A stretch of 64,000 nt of DNA from Spirulina major PCC 6313. Lineage in GTDB: Bacteria; Cyanobacteriota; Cyanobacteriia; Cyanobacteriales; Spirulinaceae. Positions 36,151-44,668 of this stretch are shown here, in pieces. The first letter of the stretch is position 1, and each line of letters begins with the position of its first letter. The position numbers were made by a program, and so were the translations under genes. The stretch spans positions 579,625 to 643,624 of the forward strand of contig NZ_KV878783.1 of NCBI RefSeq assembly GCF_001890765.1. The letters are read 5' to 3'. A model generated the notes under the pieces. That model did not search any database. It was not told where the DNA came from and was given only the letters and a program-made list of their open reading frames with translations.

Positions 36151-37773
36151 CTAAGTGCTTGGTTGCAATCCCGACCCCACCGGAGCGGTGGTGTTGAGTT
36201 TTAACTCTGGGTGATCCGCCACAATTTGTTGCATATTCCACTCATTTTTAAACAGCAACACCGGCCGCCCCCACAGATCTTTCACCACCATCGTATTAAA
36301 CAGCCGCCCCGCCTTTTCTAAGGCTTCCCAGCCTCCCGTTACCCACCGCGCCACACTGTAGCCCAAGGGTTCGAGGCGTGTTTCAACGTTGTATTCATTG
36401 GTCAGCCGGAACTGGACGACTTCAAATTGCAGTTGCCCCACAGCGGCCAGGATCGGGTCGCGTTTGAATTCGTCGGCGGCGTGCATGATTTGGATCGCGC
36501 CTTCTTCTTGGAGTTCGCTGATCCCTTTGTGGAATTGTTTAAATTTGGAGGGGTTGGGGTTTTTGAGGTAGGCGAAGAGTTCTGGGGAGAAACAGGGGAT
36601 GCCTTCGTATTCCAGTTTTTTCCCTTGATAAATGGTGTCGCCGATCGCAAACACTCCCGGATTATTCAAGCCAATCACATCCCCCGGATAGGCCACATCG
36701 AGGGATTCGCGGCCTTGGGCGAAGAGTTTTTGCGGTCGCGACAAGCGCACGGTTTTGCCGGTGCGGGCATGGCTGACGGTCATGTCTTTTTCAAATTTGC
36801 CGGTACAGACGCGAATGAAGGCGACGCGATCGCGGTGCTTCGGGTCCATGTTGGCTTGCAGTTTGAAGACAAAGCCGGTGAAGTCGGGATAGGTGGGATC
36901 AATTTCCCCTTGGGACGAATGCCGTCCTTCGGGTTTCATGGCGTAGTCGAGGAAGGATTCGAGGAACAGTTGCACGCCGAAATTGGTCATCGCACTGCCG
37001 AAAAATACCGGGGTCATCTTGCCCGCGTGGATCTGTTCGAGGTCAAAATCCGGGGCGATTTCGTCGAGAATTTCGAGGGTTTCTTGCAGGCCGTCGTAAA
37101 GATCGGGGTCAAGCAGATCCACCAGGCGGGGATCATCGAGGTTCATCGTGGTGTCCGTGGCGGCTTTGCTGCCGTGGGCCTGCCGTTCAAAGAGGTGGAT
37201 TTTTTGTTGACGACGATCAAACACGCCTTTGAAGCGATCGCCGCTCCCAATCGGAAAATTCACCGCATAGGTTTGCAACCCCAATTCCTGCTCAATTTCA
37301 TCGAGCAATTCCAACGGGTCACGACCGGGGCGATCCATCTTATTCACGAAGGTAAAAATGGGGAGCGATCGCAACTTGCACACTTCAAATAATTTACGGG
37401 TCTGAGGCTCCAACCCCTTCGCCGCATCAATCAACATCACCGCATTATCTGCCGCCGCCAAGGTGCGATAGGTATCTTCACTAAAATCTTGGTGGCCCGG
37501 CGTATCGAGCAAATTAATCTGATAATCGCTATAGCTGAACTGCAACACCGTTGAGGTGATCGAAATCCCCCGCTGCTGCTCCATTTCCATCCAGTCTGAT
37601 GTCACTTTGCGCTGGGCCCGCCGTGCTTTTACTGACCCCGCCTCGTGAATCGCTCCCCCGTAGAGGAGGAGTTTTTCGGTGAGGGTGGTTTTCCCCGCGT
37701 CCGGGTGGGAAATGATTGCAAAGTTGCGCCGACAATCAACGGCTTGCTGGAGTTCGATATCGAGTTCAGGCAT
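36151..37773 (-). CDS. prfC: Peptide chain release factor 3
   Basis: A 540-residue translational GTPase that recycles RF1/RF2 from the ribosome. The G1 motif is [16 protein letters not shown]2 with [17 protein letters not shown]3 [14 protein letters not shown] and G4 [16 protein letters not shown]. Domain II and the RF3-specific C-terminal domain ([37 protein letters not shown]) follow. Length and order match the family. The start [20 protein letters not shown] is standard. It is on the minus strand between a MITE and a tandem-repeat array. Confidence 0.96.
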   Translation of the reverse strand: MPELDIELQQAVDCRRNFAIISHPDAGKTTLTEKLLLYGGAIHEAGSVKARRAQRKVTSDWMEMEQQRGISITSTVLQFSYSDYQINLLDTPGHQDFSEDTYRTLAAADNAVMLIDAAKGLEPQTRKLFEVCKLRSLPIFTFVNKMDRPGRDPLELLDEIEQELGLQTYAVNFPIGSGDRFKGVFDRRQQKIHLFERQAHGSKAATDTTMNLDDPRLVDLLDPDLYDGLQETLEILDEIAPDFDLEQIHAGKMTPVFFGSAMTNFGVQLFLESFLDYAMKPEGRHSSQGEIDPTYPDFTGFVFKLQANMDPKHRDRVAFIRVCTGKFEKDMTVSHARTGKTVRLSRPQKLFAQGRESLDVAYPGDVIGLNNPGVFAIGDTIYQGKKLEYEGIPCFSPELFAYLKNPNPSKFKQFHKGISELQEEGAIQIMHAADEFKRDPILAAVGQLQFEVVQFRLTNEYNVETRLEPLGYSVARWVTGGWEALEKAGRLFNTMVVKDLWGRPVLLFKNEWNMQQIVADHPELKLNTTAPVGSGLQPST

Positions 37774-37847
37774 GGGGGGGAGGGAAAAGGATGGAGGCGA
37801 TGGGGGTGAATATTAATCGGAATGGGACAGTCCGCCCTACGGCGATC

Positions 37848-38195
37848 GATCCCCCTAAATCCCCCTTAAAAAGGGGGACTTTGAGCAGCTCCCCCCTTAA
37901 AAAGGGGGACTTTGAGCGGCTCCCCCCTTAAAAAGGGGGACTTTGAGCGGCTCCCCCCTTAAAAAGGGGGACTTTGAGCGGCTCCCCCCTTAAAAAGGGG
38001 GACTTTGAGCGGCTCCCCTATTTTTAAGGGGGACTTTGAGCGGCTCCCCCCTTAAAAAGGGGAACTTTGAGCGGCTCCCCTTAAGGGGGACTTTGAGCGG
38101 CTCCCCTATTTTTAAGGGGGACTTTGAGCAGCTCCCCTATTTTTAAGGGGGACCTTGAGCGGCTCCCCCCTTTTTAAGGGGGGCTGGGGGGGATC
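37848..38195. repeat. Array of 31-bp palindromic repeats, array 1
   Basis: About ten units of CCCCCCTTAAAAAGGGGGA plus ACTTTGAGCGGCT, period 31 bp, between GATCCCCCTAAATCCCCC on the left and GGGGGGCTGGGGGGGATC on the right. Several later units have diverged to CCCTATTTTTAAGGGGG. The CCCCC/GGGGG arms make each unit a hairpin. The 55.2-kb array has the same core with a different joiner. Together with the flanks it fills the 37774-38268 gap. Confidence 0.9.
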
Positions 38196-38268
38196 GGCGG
38201 GTGAGTCCTTGAGATTGGTTGATGTATCCGTAGTAGCCGACAAGACTGCGGGGATTCCACCGCAGCAA

Positions 38269-38361
38269 CTAGATCAAGCCGATACCGCGAAAGGCTTTGT
38301 ATGAACCGATCGCAATCACCGTGAAGACTGCCAAAATACCGAAATAGACCACAACTGCCAT
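38269..38361 (-). CDS. petL: PetL-like 30-residue membrane peptide
   Basis: A 30-codon gene, MAVVVYFGILAVFTVIAIGS followed by YKAFRGIGLI, with a strong ribosome-binding site (AGGAGA, 9 bp before ATG). One membrane helix and the C-terminal aromatic-basic-hydrophobic ending resemble PetL, the small subunit that stabilises the cytochrome b6f complex. Similarity of such short peptides is weak evidence, so another photosynthetic or NDH small subunit is possible. It is divergent from aroB with 75 bp between the starts. Confidence 0.55.
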   Translation of the reverse strand: MAVVVYFGILAVFTVIAIGSYKAFRGIGLI

Positions 38362-38436
38362 GGGGGGTTCTCCTGCAAAATGAATTACACTAAAGGGCCT
38401 GTATTTTAAACCGTTTTACGTATTGTACCCGTTCCT

Positions 38437-39543
38437 ATGGCCGCAGTTCTTCGTGTCGATCTTCCTGAAAATGCCTACGATATTGCGATCGCCCCCGGTT
38501 CCCTCCCGGAGATCGGCACGGCTCTCACCCCGTTAGGACTCGGTAAAAAAATCCTCCTCGTTTCCAATCGCATCGTCAATAAATACTACGGCGACACCGT
38601 GCGCGAGTCCCTCACTGCGGCTGGGTTCGAGGTGGTCACCCATTTAATTCCCGTGGGGGAACGCTACAAAACCCTCAACTCGATCCAAAAAATCTACGAC
38701 AGCGCCCTAGAGCATCGCTTTGAACGTAATTCCACCTTCCTCGCCCTCGGTGGCGGTGTGATTGGGGATATGACGGGTTTTGCGGCGGCGACATGGTTGC
38801 GGGGTGTTAAGTTTGTGCAGGTTCCCACGACGCTGCTGGCGATGGTGGATGCGTCGGTGGGGGGCAAAACTGGGGTGAACCATCCACGGGGTAAAAACCT
38901 GATCGGTGCATTCTATCAACCCAAATTGGTCTATATCGATCCCGACGTTTTAGAAACCCTGCCCCCCCGCGAATTTCGAGCGGGGATGGCGGAGGTGATT
39001 AAGTACGGCGTGATTTGGGATGCGAATTTGTTTGCGCAACTGGAAGCGGCGGCACACCTCGATACGGTTCAGACGATCGATCCGGCCCTGCTAGAGACGA
39101 TTTTGGTGCGATCGTGTCAAGCGAAGGCGGATGTGGTGCGCCAGGATGAGCGGGAAGGGGGACTGCGGGCGATTCTTAACTATGGTCATACCCTTGGCCA
39201 CGCGGTGGAAAGTTTGACGGGGTATAAGGTGATCAACCACGGCGAAGGGGTGGCGATCGGGATGGTGGCGGCAGGTCAGTTGGGGGTGAAGTTGGATCTG
39301 TGGGATACGGCGGCGGCCCAGCGTCAGGATGCATTGATCGCGAAAACGGGACTCCCGACGACGATTCCGGATTTTTTAGCGATCGCAGACCTCGTCAACA
39401 TTCTCCAAAACGACAAAAAAGTCCAAGACGGCAACGTCCGGTTCATTCTCCCCACCGCGATCGGAGCCGTCACGATCACCGACCAAGTTCCCGCCGCCAC
39501 CCTGAAAACGGTGATCAAAGCCTGTCAATCTGCCATGCCCTAA
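38437..39543 (+). CDS. aroB: 3-dehydroquinate synthase
   Basis: A 368-residue NAD-dependent enzyme that makes 3-dehydroquinate from DAHP, step 2 of the shikimate pathway. Landmarks are [22 protein letters not shown] (split as [16 protein letters not shown] and TWLRG), [28 protein letters not shown], the zinc-ligand segments GHTLGHAVE and [10 protein letters not shown], and NYGHT. Length matches the family. The start [20 protein letters not shown] is typical for cyanobacteria. Confidence 0.96.
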   Translation: MAAVLRVDLPENAYDIAIAPGSLPEIGTALTPLGLGKKILLVSNRIVNKYYGDTVRESLTAAGFEVVTHLIPVGERYKTLNSIQKIYDSALEHRFERNSTFLALGGGVIGDMTGFAAATWLRGVKFVQVPTTLLAMVDASVGGKTGVNHPRGKNLIGAFYQPKLVYIDPDVLETLPPREFRAGMAEVIKYGVIWDANLFAQLEAAAHLDTVQTIDPALLETILVRSCQAKADVVRQDEREGGLRAILNYGHTLGHAVESLTGYKVINHGEGVAIGMVAAGQLGVKLDLWDTAAAQRQDALIAKTGLPTTIPDFLAIADLVNILQNDKKVQDGNVRFILPTAIGAVTITDQVPAATLKTVIKACQSAMP

Positions 39544-39608
39544 TCCTTTATAATTAAGCCTGCCTGGATGCTGGCTGCCCCTGTACGACATTCATTAAGG
39601 TTCGCATA

Positions 39609-40667
39609 ATGACAGATAAGACAATCGCCCAATCCGTAGAATCTGAACGCATCGTTCCCCACATTGACACGAGTTCTCTGCCCCTCACCAAAGAAGAAGG
39701 GCTGATGCTTTATGAGGACATGGTGCTGGGTCGCCTGTTCGAGGACAAATGCGCCGAGATGTACTATCGGGGCAGAATGTTCGGCTTCGTCCACCTCTAC
39801 AACGGACAGGAAGCCGTTTCTACGGGAGTGATTCGGGCGATGCGTCGGGATGAAGATTTTGTGTCGAGTACCTACCGCGACCACGTCCACGCCCTCAGCG
39901 CAGGCGTTCCAGCGCGGGAAGTGATGGCGGAACTGTTCGGCAAAGCCACCGGATGCAGCAAAGGCCGGGGCGGCTCGATGCATATGTTTTCCGCTGAACA
40001 CCGCTTACTGGGCGGCTACGCCTTCGTCGCCGAAGGGATTCCCGTCGCCACTGGGGCCGCATTCCAATCCAAATATCGCCGCGAAATGATGAATGATCCC
40101 AACGCCGATCAGGTGACGGCCTGTTTCTTTGGGGATGGGGCGAGTAATAACGGCCAGTTTTTTGAATGTTTGAATATGGCGGCCCTATGGAAATTGCCGA
40201 TTCTCTACGTGGTGGAAAATAACAAATGGGCGATCGGCATGGCCCACGATCGCGCCACCTCCCAACCGGAAATCTACAAAAAAGCCAGCGTCTTCAACAT
40301 GACCGGCGTGGAAGTGGACGGCATGGATGTGCTCGCCGTGCGGAAGGTGGCGTTAGAAGCGGTGGAACGCGCCCGCGCTGGGGAAGGCCCCACCCTGATC
40401 GAAGCCCTCACCTATCGTTTCCGGGGTCACTCCCTCGCTGACCCGGACGAACTCCGCGCCGCCCAAGAGAAAGAATTTTGGTTCTCCCGTGACCCGATCA
40501 AACGTCTGGCGAAAGACCTAGAAGCGCGGGGCTTGGCAACGGCAGCGGAGTTAGAGGCGATCGATGCCAAGGTACAAGCTGAAATTGATGATGCGGTCGA
40601 ATTCGCCGAAAGCAGCCCTGAACCCGACCCCGGCGAACTGCGTCGCTACATTTTCGCCGAAGACTAA
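39609..40667 (+). CDS. pdhA: Pyruvate dehydrogenase E1 component, alpha subunit
   Basis: A 352-residue thiamine-diphosphate enzyme subunit that decarboxylates pyruvate and acetylates the E2 lipoyl groups. It has [11 protein letters not shown], the [11 protein letters not shown] loop, the TPP motif [20 protein letters not shown] (GDG-x-N) and [16 protein letters not shown], the phosphorylation-loop equivalent. The E1 beta partner is not adjacent. It follows aroB by 65 bp in the same direction. A terminator-like hairpin lies 36 bp after the stop. Confidence 0.96.
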   Translation: MTDKTIAQSVESERIVPHIDTSSLPLTKEEGLMLYEDMVLGRLFEDKCAEMYYRGRMFGFVHLYNGQEAVSTGVIRAMRRDEDFVSSTYRDHVHALSAGVPAREVMAELFGKATGCSKGRGGSMHMFSAEHRLLGGYAFVAEGIPVATGAAFQSKYRREMMNDPNADQVTACFFGDGASNNGQFFECLNMAALWKLPILYVVENNKWAIGMAHDRATSQPEIYKKASVFNMTGVEVDGMDVLAVRKVALEAVERARAGEGPTLIEALTYRFRGHSLADPDELRAAQEKEFWFSRDPIKRLAKDLEARGLATAAELEAIDAKVQAEIDDAVEFAESSPEPDPGELRRYIFAED

Positions 40668-40702
40668 CTGACTGACTCGGCACAATTCACGATTGGGCAA
40701 TC

Positions 40703-40722
40703 AAAGGGGCTGCGGCCCCTTT
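40703..40722 (+). terminator. pdhA terminator
   Basis: AAAGGGGC-TGCG-GCCCCTTT forms an 8-bp stem with a TTTT tail, 36 bp after the pdhA stop. Confidence 0.7.
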
Positions 40723-40791
40723 TGCGTCGGGCGATTCTTAGCCTTGGTCTTCACGAGTTCACGAAACTTAAGTTATGTTTATTAATTGAAA

Positions 40792-40850
40792 CGGCAACCT
40801 TCAGACCGTGTATCCATTCACCCAGGGAATGGCTGATTTAAAGGTTGCCG
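40792..40850 (+). promoter_or_regulatory. Long-range inverted repeat in the cytM leader
   Basis: CGGCAACCTT (40792-40801) and AAGGTTGCCG (40841-40850) are perfect complements across a 39-base loop, followed by CTTTT, 30 bp before the cytM start. It could be a terminator for read-through from pdhA or a leader structure on the cytM mRNA. Confidence 0.4.
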
Positions 40851-40880
40851 CTTTTCGCCCCTACTGAATTCAATAGACTT

Positions 40881-41249
40881 GTGACCAACCCGTCCGCCCC
40901 TTCTTCTTTTGCGCAGCGATCGCTTATCATCGTGGTCACCCTTTTGAGTGTGATTCTCTTGGGAGTTGGGCTGTACTTATTTCAAGGGGGAGATCCCTAT
41001 CTGCAAAGTGTGTTGCCCTTAAGCGGTGACCCGGAGCGCGGCCATGCCATCTTTGAAATTAATTGCGCAGGCTGCCACGGCGTCTACGCCACTGGTGATG
41101 TGGGGCCCAGTTTAGAAAACCTATCCCGCCACAAGTCCGATCGCATGATCATCCACCAAGTGATTAGCGGCGAAACGCCCCCCATGCCGAAATTTCAACC
41201 CAAACCCCAGGACATGGCCGATCTCCTCAGCTATCTCAAACGTTTGTAA
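40881..41249 (+). CDS. cytM: Cytochrome cM
   Basis: A 122-residue membrane-anchored c-type cytochrome. An N-terminal helix (SLIIVVTLLSVILLGVGLYL) precedes the heme domain. GDPERGHAIFEINCAGCHG contains the C-x-x-C-H heme site, and METH-type axial Met is in ETPPMPKF. The segment GGDPYLQSVLPLSGDPERGH is typical of cyanobacterial CytM, a stress-linked cytochrome that dampens heterotrophic electron flow in Synechocystis. A GTG start at 40881 gives the usual N-terminus. In-frame TTG at 40845 falls in the leader hairpin and is less likely. Confidence 0.85.
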   Translation: MTNPSAPSSFAQRSLIIVVTLLSVILLGVGLYLFQGGDPYLQSVLPLSGDPERGHAIFEINCAGCHGVYATGDVGPSLENLSRHKSDRMIIHQVISGETPPMPKFQPKPQDMADLLSYLKRL

Positions 41250-41253
41250 TCAC

Positions 41254-41386
41254 CTAGTGGACTGTCTAGCCTCAGATGGCAAGTAACTTGAAGACTGAGC
41301 GAAGTCGAAGTCTGGTGCTCCGGGGTTCGACTTCGCTCACCCCTCTGGATAACAACTCACCTTTTTAAGCTAGACAAGACACTAGG
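41254..41386. repeat. 133-bp element, left copy of a long inverted pair
   Basis: Nearly identical to 42295-42426 in inverted orientation; the only difference I found is one extra C in a C-run. It begins CTAGTGGACTGTCTAGC and ends GCTAGACAAGACACTAG, so each copy is itself an imperfect palindrome, with an inner GAGCGAAGTCGAA...TTCGACTTCGCTC stem. It is MITE-like. The two copies flank the Uma2 gene at 41390-42115. Confidence 0.92.
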
Positions 41387-41389
41387 GCG

Positions 41390-42115
41390 TTAGGGTGAAA
41401 GTTGATCGGGGTCAATGCCTAGCTCCTGCAACTTTTCCCGGAGGCGATCGCGTTCTGATTGGGCGCGATCGCGTTCTGATTGGGCTTGATCGCGTTCTGA
41501 TTGGGCTTGATCGCGTTCTGATTGGGCGCGATCGCGCTCAGCAACAATTTCACTAAAATCTCGAAACCGCTCACCATTGGGATAAAAAATATCGAGTCCA
41601 TCTTCAAACAATTCAAACCGAATCTTAAGGAGGGGTGATGTCCAAGGCAAATGGAGAGGGGTGATCAGGGTGCAATCCTCTGCTGCGGTTGAGCGGACAA
41701 ATCCCCAAAAGTTATCAGACTTGGGATCATAGAAATACATCTCTAAAACGCCATGTTGAACATAAAACAGTTGCTTGGTGGCCATTTCCTCCCCAGTATT
41801 GCTCGGTGAGAGAATTTCAAAGACCACTTGGGGCGGGATGTTGTCTTCTTCCCACTGCTTGTAACTGCCGCGATCGCCCACTGGACGACCCAACACCACC
41901 ATGGCATCAGGGGCTTGGCAGGGGACAGGGGGCTGTTTCACAGGCAGGGGATACCACAACAGATCCCCCGCAACAAACGCGGTCTCCGTCGCCAGAAGAT
42001 ACCTCAGATTTTCAACTAGCCGCACAATCCAGGCATACTGCACCGTATTTTCTGCCATCGGTTTACCATCGGAATCGGGATACAAGTCTTGGGACGAAAG
42101 GGGCGTTTGAACCAT
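41390..42115 (-). CDS. Uma2-family (DUF820) putative endonuclease
   Basis: A 241-residue protein with a Uma2 (PD-(D/E)XK-like) domain: APDAMVVLGRPVGDRGSYK, VVFEILSPSNTGEEMATKQLF and QHGVLEMYFYDP, the usual D...E-x-L order. The C-terminal ~55 residues are a coiled coil of SERDQAQ heptads (five near-perfect 21-bp repeats). Uma2 families are greatly expanded in cyanobacteria; function is not known. The ATG at 42115 is preferred as MVQTPLSS is typical. The gene is enclosed by the 132-bp inverted repeats and may have moved with them. Confidence 0.85.
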   Translation of the reverse strand: MVQTPLSSQDLYPDSDGKPMAENTVQYAWIVRLVENLRYLLATETAFVAGDLLWYPLPVKQPPVPCQAPDAMVVLGRPVGDRGSYKQWEEDNIPPQVVFEILSPSNTGEEMATKQLFYVQHGVLEMYFYDPKSDNFWGFVRSTAAEDCTLITPLHLPWTSPLLKIRFELFEDGLDIFYPNGERFRDFSEIVAERDRAQSERDQAQSERDQAQSERDRAQSERDRLREKLQELGIDPDQLSP

Positions 42116-42294
42116 GGGATTCTGTCTACAGTGGTTGCTGTTTACTAGATTAAACGATGGCACTGGAGAATGTGGGTGATGCCTCAACGCCCTGAGAGGA
42201 TGTCTGAAATGTGTCACTTTATTGATCTAAATTGATCTAATATGAAATCCTTTGAATCTAGCCCCCGTCAGATCAAACACAAATTTGCCAAAAT

Positions 42295-42426
42295 CTAGTG
42301 TCTTGTCTAGCTTAAAAAGGTGAGTTGTTATCCAGAGGGGTGAGCGAAGTCGAACCCCGGAGCACCAGACTTCGACTTCGCTCAGTCTTCAAGTTACTTG
42401 CCATCTGAGGCTAGACAGTCCACTAG
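42295..42426. repeat. 132-bp element, right copy of the inverted pair
   Basis: Reverse complement of 41254-41386 except for a single-base C-run difference. It begins CTAGTGTCTTGTCTAGC and ends GACAGTCCACTAG. The flanks are AAAT and GCTA, so no clear target duplication is visible around either copy other than a possible TA within CTAG, or around the whole 1.17-kb unit. Confidence 0.92.
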
Positions 42427-42503
42427 GCTAATCAAGGCTTGGGATTACATCGATTCATGAAAATACACTCATAGAACAAGCGGATTCCATCTAAATCTAA
42501 TCT

Positions 42504-42650
42504 GTGTCTACCCAGTATCCCGTTCGCCATGATGCGGAAGTCGAAATCTTCCATCAACACCATCCCTGCACTGGTGCAGATTTGGTTCTTTCCCATCGTT
42601 CACAGGGGGTTTGCCACACCCTCGCAGCGGGGCGAAAAGCGTTAGGCTAA
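42504..42650 (+). CDS. Possible 48-residue protein
   Basis: A GTG directly after an in-frame TAA opens a 48-codon frame with sensible composition: QYPVRHDAEVEIFHQHHPCT, then DLVLSHRSQGVCHTLAAGRK. There is no recognised family and no clear ribosome-binding site. It could equally be the end of a decayed gene. It ends 38 bp before terC. Confidence 0.3.
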   Translation: MSTQYPVRHDAEVEIFHQHHPCTGADLVLSHRSQGVCHTLAAGRKALG

Positions 42651-42687
42651 ATGAGGAATTTTCTTACCATCTTTTGCTTAATTGTCC

Positions 42688-43377
42688 ATGTTGAATGAAT
42701 TAGCGCAGTCTCCTTTTGTCCAGTACCTTCATACCCCGTTTCTGCTGCTGATCCTCGTCATTTTAGAAGCTGTGCTCTCAGCAGATAATGCGGTGGCGCT
42801 GGCTTCCATTGCCCAAGGCTTGGAGAGTCCCCAGGTGCAGCGGCGGGCGCTCAATATTGGCTTGCTGGGGGCCTATGTGTTGCGGATGACACTGATTGTG
42901 ACGGCGACCTGGGTGCAGCAGTTTTGGCAGTTTGAATTGATCGGGGCACTGTACTTGCTCTGGCTGGTGTGGCGTTACTATACAGCGGCAGACGCTGAAG
43001 GTAGCACCTCCCATGGTTTTACCTTTGCGTCCCTCTGGCAGGCGATCCCGGTGATTGCTTTGACGGATTTGGCGTTTTCTCTTGATAGTGTGACGACGGC
43101 GATCGCTGTTTCCGATCAAACCTGGCTGATTGTCACCGGGGGAACCTTGGGGGTGATTGCCCTGCGGTTTTTAACCGAGTTATTTTTACGGTGGTTGCGG
43201 GAATACCCCCGCCTGGAAGAAGCGGGCTATCTAACCGTGGCGATGGTGGGGACGCGGTTATTGATGCGGGTCATGGTGCCGGGCTTTAATCTGCCGGAGT
43301 GGTTAATGGTGATTGTGATCGCTGCTATTTTTACCTGGGGATTTTCCCGCAAATCGGACATCCGTTATCAAGATTGA
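42688..43377 (+). CDS. TerC-family membrane protein
   Basis: A 229-residue integral membrane protein with about seven helices. It carries the TerC signature ILEAVLSADNAVALASIA and the second acidic segment ALTDLAFSLDSVTTAIAVS. These paired Asp-rich helices are thought to bind metal ions; TerC relatives act in manganese export or tellurite resistance, and the plant homologue in thylakoid formation. The ATG at 42688 (MLNELAQS) is preferred over a TTG two codons upstream. The 3' end overlaps the convergent moeA by 10 bp. Confidence 0.88.
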   Translation: MLNELAQSPFVQYLHTPFLLLILVILEAVLSADNAVALASIAQGLESPQVQRRALNIGLLGAYVLRMTLIVTATWVQQFWQFELIGALYLLWLVWRYYTAADAEGSTSHGFTFASLWQAIPVIALTDLAFSLDSVTTAIAVSDQTWLIVTGGTLGVIALRFLTELFLRWLREYPRLEEAGYLTVAMVGTRLLMRVMVPGFNLPEWLMVIVIAAIFTWGFSRKSDIRYQD

Positions 43378-44579
43378 ACCACCATCACCCGCACCCTCTC
43401 CCCAGCGGCGATGCGTGTCACCCCCACCGGCACGATCGCTAACCCCGTGGTTTCCGCCAAATTCATCAAATTGCCCGAACTGTGACTGCCCCCCGCCAGG
43501 GCGAAGGTTCCGTGGCCCTGTTGCCAGGTGAATTTGCCCCATAGATAGGTTTCCCGCTGTCCCCCGGCCCTTAACTCATGCTCAGTGACCGCCGTGGCAA
43601 ACAGGGGCGTGAATCGCCCCCGCTGCCCGGAACATTTCCGCAATGCTGGGGCAATGAATCGCCAACAACTCACCAATGCTGAAACGGGATTACCGGGAAT
43701 GCCGAAATAGAGACAGCCGGGAAATGTTGCCACGGTGAGAGGTTTACCCGGCTTCACCGCCACGCTCTGAATGTGAATTTCGCCGCCTAATTCCGTCAGG
43801 AGTTGATCAATAAAGTCATAGTCCCCGACGGAAACGCCCCCCGTGGAGAGGATGATATCCGCTTGGGCGATCGCGCTTTGGATTGTCTCGCGGAGTTGCT
43901 GGGGGTCATCGGGCACAATCCCCAAGGGGAGGGGGATCGCGCCCTGTTGGGATACAAAGGCGGCGAGGGCATATTGATTGGAATCGACAATTTGACCGGG
44001 TTGCAGGATGCCATCGGGGGGGACGAGTTCATTGCCGGTGGAGAAAATGGCCACCTTGGGACGACGATAGACCGTGAGTTTTGCGGCTTGGGCCGTGGCC
44101 AAAACGGCGATTTCTGCCGGGCCGATGGGGGTTCCAGGGGCTAAGAGAACATTCCCCCGTTGGCAAAATTCCCCTTGGTGACGGACAAAGGCTTGGGGAC
44201 GAGGGGCGGTGTGGAGGGTGACGCGATCGCCGTTCCTGGTAACTTCTTCTTGGATTGCGATCGTGTCGGCTCCCTCCGGTAGCATCGCCCCAGTAAAAAT
44301 TCGCGCCGCTTGTCCTGGTGCGAGGCGTTGCTGTGGCTTCACTCCCGCCGGGATCTCTGCCACCACCGTCAGCGTCACCGGAGCTGTCACCACATCCGCC
44401 GCCCGCACCGCATAGCCATCCATCGCGGAATTGTCCCAATAGGGAAAATCCACCGCACTAGTGACGGCTTGGGCCAAGATGCGCCCGGTGGCGGTCATCA
44501 GGGAAATGGTCTCCATTTCTGCGATCGGCTGTACGAGGTCTAAAATCTGCGCTTCGGCCTGGTCAACGGCAATCATCAC
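43368..44579 (-). CDS. moeA: Molybdopterin molybdenumtransferase
   Basis: A 403-residue enzyme that inserts molybdate into adenylylated molybdopterin. It has the start FPYWDNSAMDGYAVRAADV, IFTGAMLPEGADTIAIQEE, the MoCF-fold region FSTGNELV and STGGVSVGDYDF, and KPGKPL / FGIPGNPVSALV. Domain IV follows. Length and motifs are complete. An iscB element ends directly upstream, so the RBS of moeA (AGGAG) follows the element's right-end hairpin. The gene overlaps terC at its 3' end. Confidence 0.94.
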   Translation of the reverse strand: MMIAVDQAEAQILDLVQPIAEMETISLMTATGRILAQAVTSAVDFPYWDNSAMDGYAVRAADVVTAPVTLTVVAEIPAGVKPQQRLAPGQAARIFTGAMLPEGADTIAIQEEVTRNGDRVTLHTAPRPQAFVRHQGEFCQRGNVLLAPGTPIGPAEIAVLATAQAAKLTVYRRPKVAIFSTGNELVPPDGILQPGQIVDSNQYALAAFVSQQGAIPLPLGIVPDDPQQLRETIQSAIAQADIILSTGGVSVGDYDFIDQLLTELGGEIHIQSVAVKPGKPLTVATFPGCLYFGIPGNPVSALVSCWRFIAPALRKCSGQRGRFTPLFATAVTEHELRAGGQRETYLWGKFTWQQGHGTFALAGGSHSSGNLMNLAETTGLAIVPVGVTRIAAGERVRVMVVQS

Positions 44580-44668
44580 GTAAAAGCTCCTGGGATGGTT
44601 GGAAGCCCCGTCTCTTCAGAGCGGGGAGGAAGAAAACCGACTCAAGCGGCTTTAGCCGCCCGCAACCT

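Noticed and set aside
37848..38195. CRISPR-like array (31-bp period)
   Set aside because: Units are contiguous palindromes with no unique spacers; both arms and joiners repeat. There are no cas genes nearby.
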